Virus record (IMG/VR): IMGVR_UViG_3300017989_000224
Span: 1 to 38,629 of that record
Strand: one strand, 5' to 3'
Source of the DNA: a virus
DNA: 38,629 nucleotides
Below the pieces are notes generated by a model. That model made no database searches, was not told the DNA's origin, and saw only the letters and a list, made by a program, of their open reading frames with translations. Below, piece after piece: positions 1-5,912 of the stretch; position 1 is the first letter of the stretch, and the number at the start of each line of letters is the position of its first letter. The position numbers were made by a program, and so were the translations under genes.

Positions 1-120
1 AGCAGCAGCCCAAGCAGCATCACTAACAGCATCCCAAGCAGCAGCCTTAGCAGCAGCCCAAGCAGCATCACTAACAGCATCCCAAGCAGCAGCCTTAGCA
101 GCAGCCCAAGCAGCATCACT
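1..120. repeat. Left copy of 120-bp direct terminal repeat
   Basis: Bases 1-120 are identical to 38510-38629, compared in blocks of ten. The match cannot be extended, because base 38509 has no counterpart to the left of base 1 and a longer shifted overlap fails. The copy consists of 2.5 units of the 48-bp alanine-repeat sequence. This is what a circular assembly, or a genome with direct terminal repeats, looks like. Because it sits in repetitive DNA, it may mark only where the assembler stopped. Confidence 0.95.
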
Positions 121-250
121 AACAGCATCCCAAGCAGCAGCCTTAGCAGCATCCCAAGCAGCAGCCTTAGCAGCATCCCAAGCAGCAGCCTTAGCAGCAT
201 CCCAAGCAGCAGCCCAAGCAGCATCCTTAGCAGCAGCCTTAGCAGCAGCC
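1..250 (-). repeat. Alanine-codon tandem repeat, left part
   Basis: Nearly identical 24- and 48-bp units made of agcagc, cccaagc, atcccaagc and cttagc blocks. On the minus strand they encode 8- and 16-residue units of the AAWAAAKAAAWDAVSD type. DNA identity between units is much higher than protein constraint alone would require, which points to recent expansion by slippage or recombination. The array continues at 38381-38629. Confidence 0.95.
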
Positions 251-669
251 AATCCATCGACACAAAGCTCTCCCTTCGCGTACTTTCTTGTAGCCTCTAT
301 AGCTTGTCTTGGTCGTAGATCGTCTGGATGCTGTTTCTCGAAAATGGGTAAGACTCTCTCAGCGCAATCGGCAGCAAATAGTCTTAGTGTTTTTTTATTA
401 TATACTTCAATATGCTTAATTAATCGTACCTTTCTACAACAGATATTATCATCATCTCTCACAATCTCACCATCATACTCAGCTAAGTAGAGTTTATCGG
501 ACATCCAATTAAACAACTTCGTTTCTGGCACAAGATGAAAACCATTGCGGCACAGCTCTAGCTTTCCTTCACACTCCAGCCATCCTGTTGGCTTACCGTT
601 TGGTAATGGCCATACAAAATTAGTGTATCCACCTGTATTGTCTTCTGTTAGGAATTTGTAGTATCTCAT
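1..669 (-). CDS. Alanine/tryptophan-repeat protein with Imm5-like segment, N-terminal part (continues at 38629)
   Basis: The ATG at 669-667 opens a leftward frame that reaches base 1 without a stop and resumes in frame at the other end of the contig (stop at 38318), about 286 residues in all. Residues 1-90 (MRYYKFLTEDN...) include a WPLPNGKPTGW stretch and resemble the N-terminal domain of uncharacterised phage proteins that I remember as DUF7666. Near residue 98 comes LFAADCAERVLPIFE, followed by PDDLRPRQAIEATRKYAKGE, which recalls the Imm5 immunity-protein family. From about residue 140 the chain becomes alanine-rich units such as AAWAAAKAAAWDAVSD. The start overlaps the upstream stop (ATGA), so translation is probably coupled. 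Function is unknown. Family names come from memory of the motifs. Confidence 0.85.
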   Translation of the reverse strand, partial: MRYYKFLTEDNTGGYTNFVWPLPNGKPTGWLECEGKLELCRNGFHLVPETKLFNWMSDKLYLAEYDGEIVRDDDNICCRKVRLIKHIEVYNKKTLRLFAADCAERVLPIFEKQHPDDLRPRQAIEATRKYAKGELCVDGLAAAKAAAKDAAWAAAWDAAKAAAWDAAKAAAWDAAKAAAWDAVSDAAWAAAKAAAWDAVSDAAWAAAKAAAWDAVSDAAWAAA

Positions 670-1076
670 CGCTCAGCCTTTCCTTCACCACAATTAGATT
701 TCTCGTGACCTATGTAACGTTCGTACTCAAAAATAAAACCACCTTGAACAGATTGATCAGCTACATGCTTCGCAAAATCTTTGTTCCACAATTTTCCGAT
801 TTCCGCTTGAGTATGCTCAGGTGTAATCTCACCAATGCCGTAAACGTTAAAATCCTCGACTATTTTGCAAGCTACCCAATAATCCGTGGTATAACAGGCT
901 CGGCGACCGCTCGGAATATGATCAATTAAATATACATGCTCCCGATCTTCTGGGATTGGACATCGCCGAATGCCATAGAAACCGTGGATTTCGCCTTTTA
1001 CCTCTACCCACTCTTTAAAGAGTACGCCGGATTCGTTTTTGTTGCCTTCAACGATTTTATACGTGCTTTCTTCCAT
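666..1076 (-). CDS. Hypothetical phage protein (136 aa)
   Basis: The ATG at 1076 is preferred over the GTG one codon upstream, because AGGAGG sits at the right distance and the ATG overlaps the preceding stop as TGATG. Its own stop overlaps the next ATG at 669. It is a soluble mixed alpha/beta protein with no signal peptide or membrane segment. It has scattered aromatic residues (FYGIRRCPIPEDREHVY, WVACKIVEDF) and a charged C-terminus. I do not recognise the family. Its place next to the alanine-repeat gene and another small gene marks the accessory end of the leftward operon. Confidence 0.75.
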   Translation of the reverse strand: MEESTYKIVEGNKNESGVLFKEWVEVKGEIHGFYGIRRCPIPEDREHVYLIDHIPSGRRACYTTDYWVACKIVEDFNVYGIGEITPEHTQAEIGKLWNKDFAKHVADQSVQGGFIFEYERYIGHEKSNCGEGKAER

Positions 1077-1339
1077 CACTCCTCCTTTTGGTTGTCTCTC
1101 TCGTTAAGTATCTCTTTCCCCTGCTCAGCGTCATTCCAACCAGCAGAATAAGCATTCTCCATGTGCTCTAACACTAGACTCTCTCGTACATACACTTCCC
1201 CGTCTTCGCTGACCATGATTGGTTCTACTCTCTCTCGTTCGACTTCCTTCCGTTCTGCTTTACCCCCCTTGGCCCATTCTGGGATCTCTTTAACTTTATC
1301 TTTTCTCCCCTCAAAGGAACGGCTAATTTCTCCCGGCAT
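1076..1339 (-). CDS. Hypothetical charged protein (87 aa)
   Basis: The ATG at 1339 is preceded by a clear GGAGG seven bases upstream. Residues 1-40 are strongly charged (KDKVKEIPEWAKGGKAERKEVERERVE). The C-terminal half contains an aromatic and acidic segment ending in NERDNQKEE. It overlaps the next gene by TGATG, so the two are likely co-translated. No family is recognised. About 75 bases without a supported gene separate it from the exported protein upstream. Confidence 0.7.
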   Translation of the reverse strand: MPGEISRSFEGRKDKVKEIPEWAKGGKAERKEVERERVEPIMVSEDGEVYVRESLVLEHMENAYSAGWNDAEQGKEILNERDNQKEE

Positions 1340-1414
1340 CTTTAATCCTCCATCTCCAGTTAGTTGTTGTTAGTTAAGATTATGGCCATATATCGCCCTC
1401 TGAGAATACATCTT

Positions 1415-2206
1415 CTAATCTCTCAACAATCTCCTCATACCCCTAATAGCCCTATCTGTTATTATTTCTTTAGGTCCTAATCCTTTAAATCTTCTTGTGG
1501 GGTGTGGGTACTTTCCCCACTGCATTGCTTCATTGAGTCCTTGTTGTCTGGCTGACCATAGGGCCACTCCATATCGTTTTCGATTTCTACTAATAAAATC
1601 GCTAGCTCCTTTTTTACTGATTTGATTGAAGTATCGTTCTCCATCTCCAAAGTTAACAGACACGCCGTCAAGGTTCGCAATCGTGCGTTTATTAGGTCTA
1701 TGGAACAGTGGATATGCTCCATGCTGTTCTTGATAATAACCACCAAGGCGGCCATAAATATTACTACGAACAACACGATAACCGCTAATGCGTCTGATGA
1801 TTCTAGCATAACGTTTCCACTCCTTATCTGGCATGTTATCTTCTAAGACTGGGCTGATGATAATTCTCGCTTTAGGTACTCCTTTATCATTCCCCCATTG
1901 CTGAACAGCTTTAAGTCTTCTTCTGTAATGACGATGCTGAACACGAAAGGACAAGTGAAACTCAAGGAGATAGTCTCGTTCTCTAAACTTATCGAGGAAA
2001 GAATCCACGCATTTCCAGTTTTTTCCGAAGTAACCATATAACACTGGCAACATCGGTTTCGATATATCGTTAGGGTATTGTCCAAGAAAACGTCCGCAAG
2101 GATAGCTTTGATACATACATGCATAACAAGATACTCCTTTGTAGGGTTCAGCATGAGAGTAAAAAGGAAACATTAAAACAACAACTACTAGAATCCATAC
2201 TCTCAT
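1415..2206 (-). CDS. Exported protein with signal peptide, possible TIM-barrel hydrolase fold (263 aa)
   Basis: The start at 2206 has AAAGGA about 10 bases upstream, inside the end of the preceding small gene. Residues 1-19 form a classic signal peptide (MRVWILVVVVLMFPFYSHA) with cleavage predicted after AHA/SHA, so the protein should leave the cytoplasm. The mature part has four cysteines near its start (SCYACMY, PCGRF, WKCVD). It then alternates strand-like segments such as LLEFHLSFR, ARIIISPVLED, YRVVRSN and LDGVSVNFG with helices. That order suggests a TIM-barrel glycosidase-like fold with an acidic pair at the end of the SPVLED strand, but no family was recognised. A secreted enzyme inside an otherwise early, DNA-metabolism gene block is unusual. 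Envelope modification or superinfection exclusion are guesses. An out-of-frame ORF lies within it (see findings). Confidence 0.75.
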   Translation of the reverse strand: MRVWILVVVVLMFPFYSHAEPYKGVSCYACMYQSYPCGRFLGQYPNDISKPMLPVLYGYFGKNWKCVDSFLDKFRERDYLLEFHLSFRVQHRHYRRRLKAVQQWGNDKGVPKARIIISPVLEDNMPDKEWKRYARIIRRISGYRVVRSNIYGRLGGYYQEQHGAYPLFHRPNKRTIANLDGVSVNFGDGERYFNQISKKGASDFISRNRKRYGVALWSARQQGLNEAMQWGKYPHPTRRFKGLGPKEIITDRAIRGMRRLLRD

Positions 2207-2210
2207 TTAT

Positions 2211-2360
2211 TTAATTCCTTTCAATGATTACATTAAAGATAGGATCGCTATTACCTATCTGTGCTACTGCTTGATCCACCGTAAGTAGAACTACGACTAG
2301 AATACCAACGTTTACTATTGCCCAAATAACCTGCTTAACTAGTGTGCTAATTTCTTTCAT
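2211..2360 (-). CDS. Small single-span membrane protein (49 aa)
   Basis: ATG at 2360, TAA at 2213-2211. The sequence begins MKEISTLVKQVIWAIVNVG and continues through one hydrophobic span (about residues 10-28), then a polar tail ending in FNVIIERN. GGAG lies inside the end of the 31-residue ORF upstream. Its last codons carry the ribosome binding site of the exported protein downstream. The tight spacing on both sides supports a real gene. Function is unknown. An envelope or lysis accessory role is possible. Confidence 0.6.
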   Translation of the reverse strand: MKEISTLVKQVIWAIVNVGILVVVLLTVDQAVAQIGNSDPIFNVIIERN

Positions 2361-2365
2361 AGTAC

Positions 2366-2461
2366 TTACACTCCTAAAATAAAGAACCCATAAAATAACA
2401 ATGCTCCAAAAACTGCGCCTATTAACATAGCTATAATATCTACTAGAGCTGCTTTGTTCAT
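2366..2461 (-). CDS. Tiny membrane peptide (31 aa)
   Basis: ATG at 2461-2459 overlaps the stop of the VRR-NUC gene (ATGA), and the frame ends at 2366. The peptide is almost entirely one hydrophobic helix (DIIAMLIGAVFGALLFYGFF). It sits directly before the 49-residue membrane protein, so two membrane peptides and one exported protein lie in a row. Phages often encode such miniproteins, but the role here cannot be inferred. Confidence 0.55.
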   Translation of the reverse strand: MNKAALVDIIAMLIGAVFGALLFYGFFILGV

Positions 2462-2811
2462 TTATCCCTCAGGTATTTATCTACTACTCTAATAGCTGCA
2501 TCAGACGATCTAACTATCACACAAGCATAACCTACTCTGCTTAATCTATTTAACCATTGCTCTTGCTGTTCTGTCGTCTTACCCTTTTTATATTTAAACT
2601 CCATAAACAACCCTGGAAACTTTGCATTAGGTACAGCTACAAACACATCAGGAACACCAGCTCTTAATCCTTCTGCTCTATAATAGCTTCCAGCTCCAAT
2701 GCTACGCTTACCAGCGTTTGGTATTGCAAATATGTTTTCATAATCAGGGTTACTGTTCATCATAATGTCTACATAATCAAAAAACGCTACTTGTTCTTCA
2801 TGTTCGGGCAT
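2458..2811 (-). CDS. VRR-NUC domain nuclease (117 aa)
   Basis: The whole chain matches the small phage VRR-NUC nucleases, members of the PD-(D/E)XK superfamily that cut branched or single-strand/double-strand junction DNA. Visible features are an N-terminal HEEQVAFF helix, NAGKRS near residue 32, the catalytic VPDVF with D55, MEFKYK with E71 and K73, and the following helix EQQEQWL. The domain is full length and the catalytic D...ExK set is intact. It is the first gene after a rho-independent terminator on this strand, so it depends on read-through or a promoter I cannot see. A role in resolving replication or packaging intermediates is inferred. Confidence 0.88.
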   Translation of the reverse strand: MPEHEEQVAFFDYVDIMMNSNPDYENIFAIPNAGKRSIGAGSYYRAEGLRAGVPDVFVAVPNAKFPGLFMEFKYKKGKTTEQQEQWLNRLSRVGYACVIVRSSDAAIRVVDKYLRDK

Positions 2812-2824
2812 TGGTCACCTACAT

Positions 2825-2850
2825 AAAAGCCCCGTTTTAACCCACGGGGC
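2825..2850 (-). terminator. Rho-independent terminator within the leftward operon
   Basis: A seven-base-pair stem GCCCCGT/ACGGGGC (2829-2835 with 2844-2850) with an eight-base loop is followed, in the leftward direction, by TTTTAT. It lies between the stop of the 220-residue gene and the start of the VRR-NUC gene. It would split the leftward unit into a proximal replication part and a distal part reached by partial read-through or antitermination. Confidence 0.8.
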
Positions 2851-2872
2851 AACAGGCGTACTGCATATACAT

Positions 2873-3535
2873 TCACAGGAGAGAACTATCCATTTCATTT
2901 GGATTGTTCAAAAAATAATTAGCGTGCTCAATAAGCTCATCAATCTTTTGCTTATACTCAGCGACTGGAAACTTCAATTGTGTTAGGTTTCCATTTAATC
3001 TAGTTGGGGTTTTGTTTGTAGCTGTGGACTTCCAGAAAGATAGTATTTCATTTGAAACTACTTTAGGTCCTAGGGTGTTCATTAGGAAATCAATCTTAGA
3101 CTCCCATCTATTATTGATGTAAATACAATCTTCTTTTTTCTTCCAGCCGTAGTAAGGCACCATTACATAACCAGCTTCTAGTTTCTTATCAGCATAGCGT
3201 TTAACGTCTTTTCTATACTGGTCCATGCTTCCAAAGTTACGCTTGATCTTATCTTCTTTGTTTTCTTTTCTATCTTCTTCAAGTCGTAACCAAGTAACTA
3301 CAAATTCTTTTTCAAAACCTACTTTCTTATTCTCAGAGAAAAAGCCTTTTACAGCTAACTCTTTATCAAGTTGTATCTTACCAATGTTGACACCTTCGGC
3401 GTACTTACCCCAGAGCTTACAGTGTAGAGTTTTTGATGCTGTACGCATTGACCATTCCCAGTACTCGGCACCTTTACTAGTACGGTCACCATTAACTGGG
3501 GTTATGATAGTACCTTTATATCCTACATGTGACAT
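2873..3535 (-). CDS. Putative single-stranded DNA-binding protein, OB-fold-like N-terminus (220 aa)
   Basis: The start at 3535 follows GAGGAGTAAACC. Residues 6-90 show an SSB-like order of elements: a strand GTIITPVNGD, a variable loop, a WSMRTASKTLHCKLWGKYAEG segment similar to the SSB region that ends in a 'wgk.Ae' motif, then ELAVKGFFSE and a final strand FVVTWLRLE. This suggests an OB fold. The C-terminal 110 residues are helical with many aromatic and lysine residues and are not recognised. It sits directly downstream of the acidic-tailed candidate DNA-binding protein. The assignment rests on the pattern alone and could be wrong. Confidence 0.5.
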   Translation of the reverse strand: MSHVGYKGTIITPVNGDRTSKGAEYWEWSMRTASKTLHCKLWGKYAEGVNIGKIQLDKELAVKGFFSENKKVGFEKEFVVTWLRLEEDRKENKEDKIKRNFGSMDQYRKDVKRYADKKLEAGYVMVPYYGWKKKEDCIYINNRWESKIDFLMNTLGPKVVSNEILSFWKSTATNKTPTRLNGNLTQLKFPVAEYKQKIDELIEHANYFLNNPNEMDSSLL

Positions 3536-3545
3536 GGTTTACTCC

Positions 3546-4172
3546 TCAAAATGGCATTTGATCTAAGTCATCATCACTAATATCATCATCACCCATAGCC
3601 TTATCCATTTTTTCGTCAAGTGTAAGACTACCATCCTCATAACCTTCAAAAGCTCCAACGCCTACAGGGTCATCGCCTTTGACAGTACCGAAATGCTTAT
3701 CAGGAGTAGGTAAGGTTTCGTCTGATATTGGTGTAACGTTACCGTCTACTATGTTAGTAAACGTTGTAGTCTTACCGTCAGGGTATGTGTAGGGATTGTT
3801 TACAATCCTAACTTCAAACCATTTACCTACGAGCTTACACATCATATCGTATGCTTGTTCTGTGCTGGTTTCTTTTGTTACAGCATAGTCAGTCATGTTT
3901 CGTAGCAGCTTAAACATATTGGATCTTTGGTCTAAGCTGGGTTTTACTTTACGATTTACAAAAGCAGATGGGTTTTCGTAACTACGAAAGACAAAGTTAT
4001 AGACTGGTTCTAGTTCATCTGTTTTAATTATCTGACCATTAACCCTTTTTACTTTTCTTTGCTCATCAAGCTTAATCTTGGTTAGAGCCATCACATGCTT
4101 ACCATCAGGCAACGACTCATATTCATATGTTTGTTCCTGCATATCTGGAAATAGGTTTGGTAATTCAGTCAT
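3546..4172 (-). CDS. Putative ssDNA-binding/recombination accessory protein with acidic SSB-like tail (208 aa)
   Basis: I use the ATG at 4172, which has AAGGAGAGAACA just upstream. The longer reading from 4223 overlaps the previous gene by 41 bases and lacks a ribosome binding site. The body (LPDGKHVMALTKIKL..., GKWFEVRIVNNPY, FTNIVDG) resembles DUF669-type phage proteins often found beside Gp157 genes. The C-terminus is strongly acidic and ends DDDLDQMPF, the same layout as the protein-interaction tip of bacterial SSBs (acidic tail closing in hydrophobic-P-F). A role in coating DNA and recruiting host replication or repair proteins is inferred. Confidence 0.6.
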   Translation of the reverse strand: MTELPNLFPDMQEQTYEYESLPDGKHVMALTKIKLDEQRKVKRVNGQIIKTDELEPVYNFVFRSYENPSAFVNRKVKPSLDQRSNMFKLLRNMTDYAVTKETSTEQAYDMMCKLVGKWFEVRIVNNPYTYPDGKTTTFTNIVDGNVTPISDETLPTPDKHFGTVKGDDPVGVGAFEGYEDGSLTLDEKMDKAMGDDDISDDDLDQMPF

Positions 4173-4182
4173 TGTTCTCTCC

Positions 4183-4680
4183 TTATTTAATTTGTAAATT
4201 CTGTTTTGTTTCAAGGTAAGCAAAATCTATATCCTTTGCTAAATCCTCATCTTTTAGAGCCTTCTTGATTAGAGTTTTGTTTGGCTCTTTTTTAATAACC
4301 AAATACTTCTCAGGGATAGCTGTATCATCATATGTCTTTAGTGATTCACTCTTACGCCAACTAAGTACTACAGTAGGTGTTTTAAGCTTCTCACCATCAT
4401 CAAGGCATCTTGTCATGTATTCTTTAAACTTCTCAGCCTTACGTTCTAGTCTTCGTCTTTTCTCTGTCTGTGCTAAAGCTTCAGTCTTATGTGCCATTGC
4501 TTCAGCTACTAGGCTTTTATAATACTGCCCACAGCTTTCAAGTTTATCTTCTTTACCTAGCTTAAGAGCATCAAGTTTATCGTCTAGGTCTATGGGTATT
4601 TCACCATCATGATCTTCAGCGTATTGATCTAAGTAGGCATCAAGTTCTTCAATCTCTTTTGCGTATTCGTACAGTTTCAT
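4183..4680 (-). CDS. Siphovirus Gp157 family protein (165 aa)
   Basis: Length and features fit the Gp157 family (PF05565). There is an acidic N-terminal helix (YAKEIEELDAYLDQYAE), a long central coiled coil rich in K/E/R (EKRRRLERKAEKFKEYM), then a conserved beta section: LKTPTVVLSWRKSES, IPEKYLVIK, a helix NKTLIKKALKD, and the terminal KQNLQIK. The family is linked to phage resistance and DNA metabolism, but its biochemical role is not settled. Start and upstream stop overlap as TAATG with AAAGGT ahead. It is co-transcribed with the two candidate DNA-binding proteins. Confidence 0.85.
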   Translation of the reverse strand: MKLYEYAKEIEELDAYLDQYAEDHDGEIPIDLDDKLDALKLGKEDKLESCGQYYKSLVAEAMAHKTEALAQTEKRRRLERKAEKFKEYMTRCLDDGEKLKTPTVVLSWRKSESLKTYDDTAIPEKYLVIKKEPNKTLIKKALKDEDLAKDIDFAYLETKQNLQIK

Positions 4681-4940
4681 TATCTTTTACCTTTAGTATT
4701 AAAAAGTTTTATTTCTATTAGTTCAATCCTCTGTCTGTCTCCAATCTCAAAGTAATACAAGCATCTTGTAAACGTAGTACCTTTAGCTGCTGGTAGTTTC
4801 TTTTTTAAAAACCTTGCAGCCTGCAAATAGTCATCACCATTAAAAGCTGCTAAAACCTTAGCGCTATGTGGTGGCATGGATTCCTCTTTTGGGTAGTCCA
4901 CTAAGTCAAACAGAGTCTTCAGTGTCCATGTATCAGTCAT
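4680..4940 (-). CDS. Hypothetical protein (86 aa)
   Basis: ATG at 4940 overlaps the end of the gene upstream by eight bases, and the stop overlaps the Gp157 start. The protein is small and basic, with WTLKTLFDLVDYP near the start, a central helix DDYLQAARFLKKKLPA and a C-terminal beta-like section FTRCLYYFEIGDRQRIELIEIKLF. No family is recognised. Its fixed position directly before Gp157 suggests a part in the same early DNA-metabolism set. Confidence 0.7.
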   Translation of the reverse strand: MTDTWTLKTLFDLVDYPKEESMPPHSAKVLAAFNGDDYLQAARFLKKKLPAAKGTTFTRCLYYFEIGDRQRIELIEIKLFNTKGKR

Positions 4941-5148
4941 AGCTTAACAGCTTCCCTAGTGTTTCTTGATTATCATTCACCCAACGCTCTATATTTTCAC
5001 AGAACCTACTCTGTTTTTTAGCCTTAAAAGCGTCGGTATCCTCAAGCTGCATAAGCTCTTGAGCTTTGTAGAGCATCCCTATACTCTGCTTCAAAAGCTT
5101 AGCAGCGCGTTTACTACCAACCCTTTTTTTATTATTCAGGGATATCAC
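4933..5148 (-). CDS. Hypothetical basic protein (71 aa), GTG start
   Basis: The frame opens with GTG at 5148, inside the end of the upstream gene (17-base overlap). No ATG occurs before residue 20, so GTG is the likely start, although no strong ribosome binding site is seen. The sequence is helical and basic (KKRVGSKRAAKLLKQSIGML, then KKQSRFCENIERWVND). It has no recognised domain. The compact overlap on both sides supports coding. Confidence 0.55.
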   Translation of the reverse strand: MISLNNKKRVGSKRAAKLLKQSIGMLYKAQELMQLEDTDAFKAKKQSRFCENIERWVNDNQETLGKLLSYD

Positions 5149-5350
5149 CTTGTAGTTCCTCTATTTTATTACGTAGCTTTTCGTTTTCTTCTTCAAGCTC
5201 GCAAATCTCTTGTGTCATGTTCCATAGCTCTACTTCAACTAGAGATTCTGCTAGCTCATCACACTTATCAAAACGTAGGTCAGTATCAATGTACAATCTA
5301 CCTTTGATAGCGTTAAAGAATTTATTGTGCAGTTCCTTCTTGTTTGTCAT
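5132..5350 (-). CDS. Coiled-coil protein (72 aa)
   Basis: ATG at 5350 lies behind a GGGAGAAAAAG tract and overlaps the upstream gene by 29 bases. Residues 45-68 are a strongly heptad-like coiled coil (ICELEEENEKLRNKIEELQG). The N-terminal half is mixed (FNAIKGRLYIDTDLRFDKCDE). It probably forms dimers. No family is recognised. Confidence 0.65.
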   Translation of the reverse strand: MTNKKELHNKFFNAIKGRLYIDTDLRFDKCDELAESLVEVELWNMTQEICELEEENEKLRNKIEELQGDIPE

Positions 5351-5552
5351 TTTTCTTTTTCTCCCTCATAAGCTTATGGTCTGCTGCTGCTTTGAAGATT
5401 GTACTACGTGCTTCTTTGAGCTTATCTTCCAATGCTTCTTTAGTTTCATCAGAAGTGCCAGATACTTCTATTTTAAAATGCTCAAAGTTGTATGGCCCCA
5501 AATATGGGGTTAGGTCTATTCGTAGTTCATAATTGATCGTTGTTTTAATCAT
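5322..5552 (-). CDS. Hypothetical protein (76 aa)
   Basis: ATG at 5552 follows GAGGAAC at seven bases, and the gene starts 11 bases after the previous stop. The first half is beta-like (TTINYELRIDLTPYLG, FEHFKIEVSG) and the second half is one long charged helix ending KKKNDKQEGTAQ. It is not recognised. It is the second gene of the leftward early unit. Confidence 0.65.
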   Translation of the reverse strand: MIKTTINYELRIDLTPYLGPYNFEHFKIEVSGTSDETKEALEDKLKEARSTIFKAAADHKLMREKKKNDKQEGTAQ

Positions 5553-5563
5553 TGTTTAGTTCC

Positions 5564-5800
5564 TCAATGTATTTCATTATCATCAGTTTCAACCCACACT
5601 AGATCATGACGTTCGTCGTATGGGGTATAAGGTTTGTTTTTATTCTCGAGATAGAACTGGTGCATCTGTTCAATTAAGTCAGACTCTGCTTGTTCTAACT
5701 TTTCTTGTACTAATGACAGAGTAGAAAGAATAACCTCATCAGTGGTGTCATCTTTCATCCGTTCGAGAATAGCTACAGCTTCCGAAAATGATCCTAGCAT
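5564..5800 (-). CDS. First gene of the leftward unit, hypothetical (78 aa)
   Basis: ATG at 5800 with AGGAG nine bases upstream, about 60 bases downstream of the leftward promoter. The protein is acidic and helical (FSEAVAILERMKDDTTDEVILSTLSLVQEKLEQAE) with a C-terminal acidic section. As the promoter-proximal gene it should be made first after infection and may act on host functions. That is inference from position only, since no family is recognised. Confidence 0.7.
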   Translation of the reverse strand: MLGSFSEAVAILERMKDDTTDEVILSTLSLVQEKLEQAESDLIEQMHQFYLENKNKPYTPYDERHDLVWVETDDNEIH

Positions 5801-5838
5801 CGTTCGAATCTCCTATGTTATGTTGTGCATCTAAAAAC

Positions 5839-5856
5839 CAACTGCATTACCAGTTG
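5839..5856. promoter_or_regulatory. Dyad CAACTG-N6-CAGTTG beside the divergent promoters
   Basis: Perfect six-base inverted repeat, 5839-5844 with 5851-5856. It overlaps the -35 element of the rightward promoter and, in RNA, lies at the start of the leader of the leftward transcript. It could be a protein-binding operator or a leader hairpin. Confidence 0.4.
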
Positions 5857-5883
5857 ACAAGTACAACACTAGCATAGTATCAT
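5854..5883 (+). promoter_or_regulatory. Rightward sigma70-type promoter for the 5913-6603 unit
   Basis: A consensus -35 TTGACA (5854-5859), an 18-base spacer and a -10 TATCAT (5878-5883). Transcription should begin near 5890, leaving a short leader of about 23 bases before the ATG at 5913. The -10 lies within the perfect dyad GTATCATAC (5877-5885). Confidence 0.65.
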
Positions 5884-5895
5884 ACACACTGTCAA
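5866..5895 (-). promoter_or_regulatory. Leftward sigma70-type promoter for the early operon
   Basis: On the minus strand a consensus TTGACA (5895-5890) is followed after 18 bases by TAGTGT (5871-5866), preceded by an extended -10 TG. It is intertwined face-to-face with the rightward promoter. The two -35 boxes form the inverted repeat GTTGACA...TGTCAAC, so polymerase can probably occupy only one at a time. The start site should fall near 5859. Confidence 0.55.
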
Positions 5896-5912
5896 CAAAT
5901 ATTTTGATAAAA

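Noticed and set aside
1-250. CRISPR-like array
   Set aside because: There are no unique spacers. The units are in-frame alanine codons of one protein.
1843-2154. 103-codon frame inside the exported-protein gene
   Set aside because: No ribosome binding site, and the composition is not protein-like compared with the 263-residue frame. Judged a shadow.
5904-5912. TTG start for the regulator-like gene
   Set aside because: An ATG lies three codons later and neither has a strong ribosome binding site, so ATG 5913 is the simpler choice.
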